From the NCBI GenBank assembly GCA_024278415.1, contig JAJRTI010000825.1:1-12447 (forward strand): a DNA stretch of 12,447 nucleotides, in the 5' to 3' direction. Shown piece after piece: positions 6,111 to 12,447 of the stretch. Source of the stretch: Planctomycetota bacterium. GTDB taxonomy: Bacteria; Planctomycetota; Brocadiia; JAJRTI01. Under the pieces are notes generated by a model, which saw only the letters and a program-made list of their open reading frames with translations, searched no databases and was not told the DNA's origin. Positions within the stretch are counted from its first letter, which is position 1; every line of letters begins with the position of its first letter. The position numbers and the translations under genes were made by a program.

Positions 6111-6141
6111 GAACCTGGTTCCCCGTGGGCAGAAATGCGCG

Positions 6142-6345
6142 CTATCCCCGCCTGCGCCGGCGTTTCTTCTTCTTGGGCACGTTGATTTGCAGCGGCGAGC
6201 CGAACAGGAACATCTGGTCCCCACGCTCCGGGCAGCGCCGGCAGAGCTTCTCCCCTCGGGCCTGACGCGCTTTGCACACGTCGCGCGCGACCGGATAGGC
6301 TTGGCCCTTGCACTGGACCCACTCGTGCTGTTCCGCGTCGGCCAA
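6142..6345 (-). CDS. Small Cys-rich basic protein, function unknown
   Basis: This minus-strand frame encodes 67 residues with a protein-like pattern: four cysteines in C-x10-C-x12-C-x2-C (within CKGQAYPVARDVCKAR and EKLCRRCPE), an aromatic/hydrophobic stretch MFLFGSPLQINV, and a strongly basic end KKKKRRRRRG. The cysteines could bind zinc, and the tail could bind nucleic acid. I do not recognise the family. The only start after the upstream in-frame stop is TTG at 6345, with no clear ribosome binding site. An ATG lies seven bases upstream in another frame, so a frameshift is possible. It is the only plausible gene in the gap between the fumarase beta gene and the large secreted protein. Confidence 0.45.
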   Translation of the reverse strand: MADAEQHEWVQCKGQAYPVARDVCKARQARGEKLCRRCPERGDQMFLFGSPLQINVPKKKKRRRRRG

Positions 6346-6438
6346 GGTTCATTCTGGGGCAGGAGGGAAGGCGAACAGGCGATGTTGCGCATCTTAGCGA
6401 TGCCGCGCCGGAGGATCAAGCGGGGCTGAGAGGGGCGA

Positions 6439-6467
6439 TTGACTGGGTTATGGGCAGGGCGTAGAAT
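6439..6467 (+). promoter_or_regulatory. Sigma70-type promoter of the large secreted protein
   Basis: TTGACT (6439-6444), exactly 17 bases, then TAGAAT (6462-6467) is close to the housekeeping consensus. The start of transcription would be near 6474, with a leader of about 29 bases carrying GGAG at 6491-6494 and the ATG at 6503. No additional operator is obvious. Confidence 0.65.
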
Positions 6468-6502
6468 CCCGATTACACTTCAGAATTTTCGGAGATTGAG
6501 CC

Positions 6503-9500
6503 ATGAGGACTATCTGCCTGATCGCCGCCCTTGCGCTCGCCTCGCTGGGTTCGATTGCCGCGCCGGCCGAGGAGGTCATCTCCAATCCCAGCTTCGAAGT
6601 GCTCGACGCGGACGGTTTACCCAAGGACTGGCAACGCGTGGGCGCGCAGGTGGAGCCAACGACCGACGCACATAGCGGCAAGCGCGCGCTGCGGTTCGTG
6701 CGCCCAGCCGAGAACGCAACGCGCGAGACGGGGCTCAACCGCGACTGGACGCCGCACAACGGCGAACAGGGCAAGATGCTGGCCAAGCTCAAGGGCGGCA
6801 TCCGTTTCTGGTATAAGGCGGTGCGGGCCGAGGATTGCCGCATGGCCGTGTACGTCATTCCCATGTCCGCAGACCCCATCGAGAACACCGGGGCACGGAG
6901 GGCGACGTACGAGATCCCGGCGAGCCACGTCGGCGATGGCCAGTGGCACGAGGCCGCGCTCAAGTACGATTTCACCGACAACGACAAGGCCAAGTGGGTG
7001 CACGTGGCCGTGCGCCTCCAAGGGGGCGCAGGGGAGATGCTCTTCGACGACGTGAAGTGGGTCGAGAAGGTGGGGCCGCAGATCGCGCTCGTCAAGCCGC
7101 GCATCTGGGAGATCAAGGCGAGTGGCGGCAAGCAGTGCCGCCTCGCGGTGGACCTCCAAAACGCCGGCGACGCTCCCATCGGCAGGGCGCAAGTGACGCT
7201 CGAGCTGCCGACGGGCCTCACGGCCGAGCCGAAGGCGCGCGTCGTGCCGGCAATCCGCGTGGATGGCGAAGCCGTGCTCCAGTGGACCGTCTCGGGCGTG
7301 CGGAAGCCCGGCATGAAGATCGGCATCCGCGCCGCGGCCGGCAAGCTGCGTGCGGAAACGACTCTCGGCTTGGCGCCTGACGTGGAGTTGCTGGGGGCCG
7401 TCGTCGATCGTTTCCTGCTTGCGCCGGGCGAAGAGACTGCGTTGCGTGTCCGCCTGCGCAACACGGGCACGGCCGCGGCCGGGGCCACGGTGAGCGTCGC
7501 CGATGCCCGAGGGTGCCATATTCTCACCGCGACTGAGGCGCCGGCGTATACGGTCAAAGTGCTGCCCTCTCAGACCGTCGAGACTCAGTGGCGGCTGGCC
7601 GCGGGCGAACAAGAGGGGCCGGCGTCGGTGACCGTCCAAGTCTTGGCTCAGGGCGCGGCGGATGCTTTGGAAACCACCGCGCAGCTAGACGTGACGCGCG
7701 CGGCCAGAGCCCCCGCGCGCCAACTGCATGGCCCGGTTTGGTATCGCCAGAGCGGAAGCCGTGTCCTTGGCGAAATCCGAGCCGGCAGCAAGACCCTGGC
7801 GAAGCTGCCTTACCTGGCTCGCGTCGCATTCCGCAACCGCAAGGGCGAGGTCGAATACGTCGCGCCCGCGGGCGCCAAGTTCGAGCCCGTGCGCGACAGC
7901 GACGGCGGGACGTGGACGTTCGCGCTGAAGTTCAGGGATCTCTCGCCCACGGTCACGCGTTTCACGTGCTCCGCCAAGTGCGACCAGCCGCGGCAAATGC
8001 TCGCATTCGAGGCGATGCACCTTTACGTGAACGAAGGCGTCGAAAACCCAAAACGGCCCGAGGCGATCCTCAACGGCCTCGAATGGCTCGTGGACGACGA
8101 GTGGAGTTCGGACACGCTCGACATCAAACGGGATCACCCGCACCGCATCCGCTACGTGCAACACCCGAACATGATCTCCATCCCTTACATGTCCGTGCGC
8201 ACGCCGGACGCGGTGATCGGCCTGATGTGGGACGTGCACCAGAAGTGGGACGGCGAACACGACCGGCCGCAGCAGGTCTTCGCGTCGCCCGATCGCTTCG
8301 AGGGCCGGGCGTCGCACCTCATGGGCCTCATCGCGCCGAATTGCCTCACCGGCCTGGAGCCGAACGAGCGGCTCGCCAAGGAGCCGTACGCGCTCGCGGC
8401 CGGCAAGGAGCTGGCGCTCGAAGGCGAGATCGTCGTCGCGCCGGGCGCGAAGGACGCGCTGGTCGTGCAAGACGATTGGTTCAAGTTCCACAAGCCGGAC
8501 CCGGTCATGCCCATCCCGCAGGGCGACTACACGAAGTGGATCGAGTGGAGCATGGGCGCGTACACGGACACCCTCTACGTGCCGGAAGAGAAGAAGTGGT
8601 TGCCATTCCTCGGCGGCCCGTCGATCTGGCGCAAGCCGCGGTTCCAGGCCAAGAATTGCTGGGAGCTGCTGGCCGCCGCGCGGTGGAGCAAGAATACGCG
8701 ATTGGCCAAACGCTTCGCTGACATGGCCAACGAGCACCTGGCCCTCTACAACGCCAAGCCGCGCGCGGAGGACATGGGTTTCGACTTCGCGGGCGTCGCG
8801 AACTTGCTGCCGGGCCTGGCGAACCAAGCCGCGGCGAAGCTGCGCGGCCTGGGCGAGGACGGCGCCTGGCGATTCAATGCGAACCGCCGCGACGGGGGCG
8901 TGTTCAAGGGCCGGGACTACCACGGCCTCGGCAACGACGGGGCCGCGGAACTCGGCACGTGCGCACGGAACGCGTACGACGTGCTGCGCTACGCGCGGAT
9001 TGCCGGGGACGCGGATGCGTACTGGCAGGCGGTGAAGGCGCTGGAGTTCATGAAGCGCTTCACCGTGCCCCGCGCTGCGCAAGTGTGGGAGGTGCCGGTG
9101 CACACGCCGGACATCCTCGCCGCCGCGGACGCAGTAGACGCGTACGTCGAGGCGTATCGTTTTTCTGGCGACCAACAGTGGCTCGACGAAGCCAAGCGGT
9201 GGGCGCGGGCCGGCATCCCGTTCATCTATGTGTGGAACGACGAGCGCTACCCGTGGATGCGGTACGGGTCCGTGCCGGTTTGGGGAGCCACGTGGTTCCG
9301 CGGGAGTTGGTTCGGCCGAGTTGTGCAGTGGAACGGCCTGCGGTACGCCTACGCCATCCTCAAGCTGCACGCCTACGACCCAAAGGGCTACGGCGGGCAA
9401 TCGTGGTATGAGTGGGCCCGCGGCATCACCATCAGCGCGATGTACCAGCAGGCGTCTGAGGGCAAGAACAAGTATCTGTGGCCGGACGCGTACAACTGCA

Positions 9501-10396
9501 TCGACGCACAGCGCGCGAACTGGGACTTCGCTCCGTCGCGGATCGTGAAGAACGTGTGCGCGCTCACTGGCCGGAAGATGGAGCCGGAGACGGTGATCGT
9601 CGCGCAAGGCGAAACCAAGCGGCTGAACCAAGTGCCCGCGCCGCCGCTGCAGAGCAAAGTGCCGCCGCGCATCCACGTCACGTCGGGTGCGATCATCGAG
9701 CGCGCCGCATGGAAGGGCGACGCGCTGCGCGTCGAGTTGCGCTACTTACCGAAGGAGCGCGGGTACACGCTCATCGCGGGGCTCGACCGGCCGAGCGAGG
9801 TCAAGCTCGACGGCAAGCTGCTCACGGGGCGCGAGGCGCTAACCGATGGCGACGCGCCGGGGTTCCTCTACCGCCGCGCGCAGGCGGCCTTGATCGTGCG
9901 AGTCGTGAAGGACGGCCGGGCCACGATTGAAGTGGCGGGGGTGCGTTACCGGCCTGTAGGCGTCCGGCCCAAGATCGCCAGGCGCATCGCGTTCGAGTTC
10001 GACGGCGACTTGGGCGGATGGGTCGCCGCGCACGACTTGGCGGACTTCGACGTGCGCGGGGGAAGGTTGGTCGCCCGCGCGACCGGCGGCGATCCCTACC
10101 TGTACCGGCGCGGCTGTGCGATCGCGCCGGACTCTGTGAGCGCAATCGTCGTTTCGATGAGTGTGGCCGCGGGCCGGGACGCGTCGCTCTACTGGACGAC
10201 GCAAGACTCGCCGACTTTTGCTGAGGACAAGACGGTGCGCTTCGCGGTGAAGAGCGACGGCCAGTTCCACGAGTATCGGCTCGAAGTGGGCAAGCATCCC
10301 CTGTGGCGCGGCAAGCGCATCACCGCCATTCGCCTCGACCCTACCAACGGCGCGCCGGGCGCGCGCATCGCGATCGATTACATACGGGGGGAGTAG
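6503..10396 (+). CDS. Large secreted multidomain protein, probable glycan-active enzyme
   Basis: The product has 1297 residues. Residues 1-22 form a signal peptide (MRTICLIAALALASLGSIAA). Residues about 24-190 (EVISNPSFEVLDADGLPKDW to FDDVKWVEK) look like a galactose-binding-type carbohydrate-binding module. Two beta-sandwich repeats of NEW3/CARDB-like style follow at about 195-290 and 293-400, then a beta-rich region (about 405-670). Residues about 675-1010 are helical with repeated paired helices (KNCWELLAAARWSKNTRLAKRFAD, VDAYVEAYRFSGDQQWLDEAKRWA), as in (alpha/alpha) barrels of six-hairpin glycosidases and polysaccharide lyases. A beta domain (about 1030-1155) and a second carbohydrate-binding-like domain (about 1164-1297, FEFDGDLGGW onward) complete it. 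This suggests an extracellular or outer-surface enzyme acting on a polysaccharide. I cannot assign a glycosidase or lyase family or catalytic residues. GGAG eight bases upstream supports the start. It has its own promoter and appears monocistronic. Confidence 0.75.
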   Translation: MRTICLIAALALASLGSIAAPAEEVISNPSFEVLDADGLPKDWQRVGAQVEPTTDAHSGKRALRFVRPAENATRETGLNRDWTPHNGEQGKMLAKLKGGIRFWYKAVRAEDCRMAVYVIPMSADPIENTGARRATYEIPASHVGDGQWHEAALKYDFTDNDKAKWVHVAVRLQGGAGEMLFDDVKWVEKVGPQIALVKPRIWEIKASGGKQCRLAVDLQNAGDAPIGRAQVTLELPTGLTAEPKARVVPAIRVDGEAVLQWTVSGVRKPGMKIGIRAAAGKLRAETTLGLAPDVELLGAVVDRFLLAPGEETALRVRLRNTGTAAAGATVSVADARGCHILTATEAPAYTVKVLPSQTVETQWRLAAGEQEGPASVTVQVLAQGAADALETTAQLDVTRAARAPARQLHGPVWYRQSGSRVLGEIRAGSKTLAKLPYLARVAFRNRKGEVEYVAPAGAKFEPVRDSDGGTWTFALKFRDLSPTVTRFTCSAKCDQPRQMLAFEAMHLYVNEGVENPKRPEAILNGLEWLVDDEWSSDTLDIKRDHPHRIRYVQHPNMISIPYMSVRTPDAVIGLMWDVHQKWDGEHDRPQQVFASPDRFEGRASHLMGLIAPNCLTGLEPNERLAKEPYALAAGKELALEGEIVVAPGAKDALVVQDDWFKFHKPDPVMPIPQGDYTKWIEWSMGAYTDTLYVPEEKKWLPFLGGPSIWRKPRFQAKNCWELLAAARWSKNTRLAKRFADMANEHLALYNAKPRAEDMGFDFAGVANLLPGLANQAAAKLRGLGEDGAWRFNANRRDGGVFKGRDYHGLGNDGAAELGTCARNAYDVLRYARIAGDADAYWQAVKALEFMKRFTVPRAAQVWEVPVHTPDILAAADAVDAYVEAYRFSGDQQWLDEAKRWARAGIPFIYVWNDERYPWMRYGSVPVWGATWFRGSWFGRVVQWNGLRYAYAILKLHAYDPKGYGGQSWYEWARGITISAMYQQASEGKNKYLWPDAYNCIDAQRANWDFAPSRIVKNVCALTGRKMEPETVIVAQGETKRLNQVPAPPLQSKVPPRIHVTSGAIIERAAWKGDALRVELRYLPKERGYTLIAGLDRPSEVKLDGKLLTGREALTDGDAPGFLYRRAQAALIVRVVKDGRATIEVAGVRYRPVGVRPKIARRIAFEFDGDLGGWVAAHDLADFDVRGGRLVARATGGDPYLYRRGCAIAPDSVSAIVVSMSVAAGRDASLYWTTQDSPTFAEDKTVRFAVKSDGQFHEYRLEVGKHPLWRGKRITAIRLDPTNGAPGARIAIDYIRGE

Positions 10397-10410
10397 GGCA
10401 GGCAGTGCCT

Positions 10411-10436
10411 GTAGCCGCACCCGCCAGGGTGCGGGT
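10411..10436 (+). repeat. Hairpin repeat family A, copy 3
   Basis: The arms CCGCACCC (10415-10422) and GGGTGCGG (10427-10434) form a perfect 8-bp stem around loop GCCA. It keeps the flanking GTAG, outer arms and loop of the family, but its inner triplets are CCC and GGG rather than TGC and GCA as in copies 2 and 4. A small separate palindrome CAGGCA-G-TGCCTG lies just before it at 10399-10411. Confidence 0.7.
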
Positions 10437-10452
10437 AGGCCGGTCCGCCGAT

Positions 10453-10479
10453 GTAGGATGGGGTCTCCAGACCCCGACG
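10453..10479 (+). repeat. Hairpin repeat family B, copy 1
   Basis: GTAGGAT is followed by GGGGTCT, loop CC and AGACCCC (stem 10460-10475), then GAC. Its partner at 10499-10525, on the other strand, has the same flanks, but one stem pair is swapped from G-C to C-G. Confidence 0.65.
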
Positions 10480-10498
10480 CGGAGCCTCAGGATGCTTT

Positions 10499-10525
10499 GG
10501 TCGGGCTCAGGAGAGCCCGTCCTAC
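10499..10525 (-). repeat. Hairpin repeat family B, copy 2
   Basis: On the plus strand CGGGCTC (10502-10508), loop AGGA and GAGCCCG (10513-10519) form a 7-bp stem, followed by TCCTACA. Read on the minus strand it begins GTAGGAC and matches copy 1 of family B except for a few changes that mostly keep the pairing. Its TCCTACA flank is the reverse complement of TGTAGGA at 10452-10458. Confidence 0.65.
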
Positions 10526-10527
10526 AA

Positions 10528-10554
10528 GCCCGCATGCTGGCGCATGCGGCTACC
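10528..10554 (-). repeat. Hairpin repeat family A, copy 4
   Basis: It is identical over 27 bases to 295-321, with a perfect 8-bp stem (10530-10537 with 10542-10549) and loop TGGC. It faces copy 3, with the two family B hairpins between them, and lies just before the end of the leftward ATPase gene. Confidence 0.75.
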
Positions 10555-10562
10555 GCGCCCGC

Positions 10563-11228
10563 TCACTCAGGCTCGACAATGCGGCCGTCTTGCAGCAAGA
10601 CCGTGCGCTGCGCGTGCTCTTCGGTTGCGGCATCGTGGGTGACCACGATGACCGTGCCCCCGGCTTGGTGGAACTCGCCCAAATAGCCCATGACCTCCGC
10701 CGCGTTCTCTGGGTCGAGGTTGCCCGTGGGCTCGTCCGCGAGAATCAGTTTGGGGCTCCGCAGCAGCGCCCGCGCCATAGCCGTGCGCTGCCGCTCGCCG
10801 GTGCTCAACTCCGCCGGCTTGTGGCGAATACGGCCAGCCATGCCGAAACGGTCGAGCAATTCCCGCGCCCTGTCATGGGCGTTGGACACGGCCCCGGACA
10901 GCGTCGGGAGCAGCACGTTCTCCAGCACCGACAGATACGGCACGAGGTAGAACATCTGAAAGACGAAGCCGATGTGCTCCGCGCGGAACTTTGCCCTCGC
11001 CTGGCCCGAGAGTGCGTACACGTCTGCCCCGTCCACCTCGACGCGGCCGTCCGTAGGCTGGGCCATGCCGGCGATGGTCATGAGGAGCGTCGACTTGCCG
11101 CTCCCGCTGGGCCCCTTGACAGCGATGAATTCCCCCGCGTCGATGCACAGGCTGAGGCCGTCGAGCGCGCGCACTGGGCCGCGGCCGCGGTCGCGGTAGA
11201 CCTTGCTCACGTTGTCGAGTCGAATCAC
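10563..11228 (-). CDS. ABC transporter ATPase, LolD/MacB-like
   Basis: The product has 221 residues and is a complete ABC ATPase. It has Walker A GPSGSGKST (39-47), Q-loop FVFQ (Gln91), signature LSTGERQR (from 141, a variant of LSGGQ), Walker B LILADEPTGNLD (161-172) and switch His198 in VVTHD. The length and the EPTGNLD sequence are typical of the LolD/MacB/FtsE group, which power FtsX-type permeases by mechanotransmission. I chose the GTG at 11228-11226 because GGAGGAG lies seven bases upstream, inside the last codons of the permease, and it gives the usual start MIRLDNVSKVY. A GTG two codons earlier overlaps the permease stop, and the longer in-frame extension is non-homologous shadow. 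It acts at the inner face of the cytoplasmic membrane with the adjacent permease; the substrate is unknown (lipoprotein, lipid or small molecule). Confidence 0.9.
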   Translation of the reverse strand: MIRLDNVSKVYRDRGRGPVRALDGLSLCIDAGEFIAVKGPSGSGKSTLLMTIAGMAQPTDGRVEVDGADVYALSGQARAKFRAEHIGFVFQMFYLVPYLSVLENVLLPTLSGAVSNAHDRARELLDRFGMAGRIRHKPAELSTGERQRTAMARALLRSPKLILADEPTGNLDPENAAEVMGYLGEFHQAGGTVIVVTHDAATEEHAQRTVLLQDGRIVEPE

Positions 11229-11230
11229 GC

Positions 11231-12370
11231 TCACTCCTCCGTCAGCGTTATCGCCGGATCCTGCGTCACGGCCGCCATGGCCGGGAGCAGGCTGGCCAGG
11301 GCCGCCACTGCCGGCGCCGCGACAAGGGACCACCGTAGCAATGCGTAGATGGGCTGGATCTTGGCTCCGGTGATCTTGAACACATTGGGGCCGAGCCAGA
11401 GCGCGAGCCCGCTGCCGGCCGCGAACCCCACGAGCGCACCCACCACGCCCAGCAGCACGGCCTTGCCGAGGAAGAGGGCCGCGATGCGCCCCGAGGTGAT
11501 GCCGTGCGCACGCAGGATGCCGATCTCCTGCCGACGGTCGTTCACATTAAGCCAGGCCAGCACGCCCACCCACACCGCACACACCGCGAGCACTCCGGGC
11601 GCGAGCAGGGCGACGTTGCGCTCCATCATGCGCCGGGTCTCCGCACGCGCCAGGGCGATGCTGCTGAATTCGGAGACCTTCGTGTCGGGCAGGGCTCGGG
11701 CGACCTGCGCCCGAATCGTCGCCAGCCGGTCGCCTTCGCACCGGCAGCCGATCGCCTGGATGACGTTGATGCGGCCCTTCATGCCGAGCATCTCCTGCGC
11801 GTCATGCAGGTGCACGTAGATGCGGATGTCGTCCTTGCTGCCGGCTTCGCCGAGGCACTGGGCCACCTCGAACGTCTTGCCCATGATCTCGATCTTGTCG
11901 CCCCTTTTTAGGCCTAGGTTCGCTGCCAACTCGTACCCGACCTTGCACGTGCCGCGTTTGACCGTCACGCCCATCGGCGCTTTGCTGCGCCGGCCCGCGG
12001 CCGGCACTTCGGGCAGGAGCCCGGTGAGAATGATGCTGCGCCCGCGCCAGGGGACTTTACGCTGAAGCATGGCGACGTAATGGTCTGCCGAGATGTACGT
12101 GGCGTTGGCCAAACGCCGCACGTATTCCTCTGGCATATCCTTCTCTGAAAAATCCCGCGCCCAGAAGTCCTCCATGTTTGTATCTTTGGGCACGATGATG
12201 AGGTTGAACCCCATGTCGCGCATGAGCCGGCGCGTCTCGCGCTCCGACGCCTTGCCCATGGTCAGCACGGCGACAAACAGGCCCACCGCGACGACCACGG
12301 CCAGGAGGCTCAGCAGGAAGTTGAGCTTCCGATGCAGGATCTCTTTGGTCAGCAGGCGCAGGATGGACAT
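11231..12370 (-). CDS. ABC transporter permease, FtsX/MacB-like
   Basis: The product has 379 residues with the standard FtsX-family layout. A first membrane span (about 17-38, LLSLLAVVVAVGLFVAVLTM) is followed by a large periplasmic domain (about 40-255), then three spans at about 262-284, 302-330 and 347-372. The coupling segment RRQEIGILRAHGITSGRIAALFLGKA between spans 2 and 3 is the family hallmark and contacts the ATPase. The periplasmic part includes GFNLIIVPKDTNMEDFWARDF and KVGYELAANLGLKRGDKIEI, the MacB-type core domain. Its stop (11233-11231) is two bases before the ATPase start, so the two genes are translationally coupled. The ATG at 12370 has no visible Shine-Dalgarno sequence, but no other start fits better. 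A membrane-fusion or outer-membrane partner, if any, must lie outside the window. Confidence 0.9.
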   Translation of the reverse strand: MSILRLLTKEILHRKLNFLLSLLAVVVAVGLFVAVLTMGKASERETRRLMRDMGFNLIIVPKDTNMEDFWARDFSEKDMPEEYVRRLANATYISADHYVAMLQRKVPWRGRSIILTGLLPEVPAAGRRSKAPMGVTVKRGTCKVGYELAANLGLKRGDKIEIMGKTFEVAQCLGEAGSKDDIRIYVHLHDAQEMLGMKGRINVIQAIGCRCEGDRLATIRAQVARALPDTKVSEFSSIALARAETRRMMERNVALLAPGVLAVCAVWVGVLAWLNVNDRRQEIGILRAHGITSGRIAALFLGKAVLLGVVGALVGFAAGSGLALWLGPNVFKITGAKIQPIYALLRWSLVAAPAVAALASLLPAMAAVTQDPAITLTEE

Positions 12371-12431
12371 GGCGTGTGTGGGTTTGGCGGGTCAAAGGCG
12401 GAACGTAGTAGCGACGTTCGACGTTCACTGA

Positions 12432-12437
12432 AGTATA
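12432..12437 (-). promoter_or_regulatory. Possible -10 element of the permease-ATPase operon
   Basis: The minus strand reads TATACT at 12437-12432, one base from TATAAT, about 60 bases before the permease ATG. The matching -35 would fall beyond the window's right edge, so the promoter cannot be confirmed. A tandem repeat of GACGTTC (plus strand, 12413-12426) lies just downstream and could be a binding site or chance. Confidence 0.35.
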
Positions 12438-12447
12438 GCAGCCAGCA

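Noticed and set aside
7685..9676. Minus-strand open frame of 663 residues opposite the large secreted protein
   Set aside because: It is rich in Arg, Val and His with no domain-like pattern. The plus strand has a promoter, ribosome binding site, signal peptide and coherent domains.
10411..10554. CRISPR array
   Set aside because: The repeats are hairpins in both orientations at uneven spacing, there are only four units of two kinds, and no cas genes are present.
11229..11333. N-terminal extension of the ATPase frame overlapping the permease gene
   Set aside because: The extension is Gly/Pro-rich and unlike any ABC ATPase start; GTG 11228 has GGAGGAG at the right distance.
10458..11348. Plus-strand open frame of 296 residues opposite the ATPase
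   Set aside because: It is the antisense of a complete ABC ATPase and begins within the hairpin array, with no ribosome binding site.

Overview
The window is GC-rich bacterial DNA in which most codons end in G or C, so long open frames also appear opposite the real genes. A two-subunit iron-sulfur (class I) fumarase, a very large secreted multidomain glycan-enzyme-like protein ending in a carbohydrate-binding-like domain, an FtsX-type permease with a LolD-like ATPase, and many short hairpin repeats between genes all suggest a Gram-negative bacterium of the Planctomycetes/PVC kind or a related uncultured lineage. This placement is inferred from gene style; there is no rRNA or other marker gene in the window.

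Layout. (1) 1-518: the first six codons of a leftward gene with a clear ribosome binding site and a likely promoter, then a hairpin-rich divergent region, then a 58-codon relic of a PfkB-type sugar kinase. (2) 519-2009: a polytopic membrane protein resembling GT-C (family 39) glycosyltransferases, starting one base after the relic's stop codon. (3) 2096-5969: a rightward run of five genes: an HU-like DNA-binding protein with a good sigma70-type promoter and a long leader, a membrane-anchored zinc metalloprotease, a calcineurin-like phosphoesterase, and the alpha and beta subunits of class I fumarase. The alpha subunit appears to start at a rare ATT codon. (4) 5970-6502: a convergent then divergent gap holding an inverted repeat built of 9-bp units, a small leftward Cys-rich gene, and a near-consensus promoter for the next gene. 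(5) 6503-10396: the 1297-residue secreted protein. (6) 10397-10562: a nested array of hairpins between convergent genes. (7) 10563-12370: a leftward pair, permease then ATPase, with a possible -10 element at the right edge.

The coding genes belong to known broad families. Fumarase works in central carbon metabolism; the protease, large enzyme, glycosyltransferase and ABC exporter all act at or across the cell envelope. No defence system, CRISPR array, transposase, tRNA or rRNA was seen. The most unusual content is noncoding. One hairpin family occurs four times at two sites about 10 kb apart: its outer stem and loop are fixed, while the inner three base pairs vary with mostly compensating changes. 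At the right-hand site it is nested around a second family that behaves the same way. The kinase relic with fused ends and the ATT start are the other points that most deserve checking.
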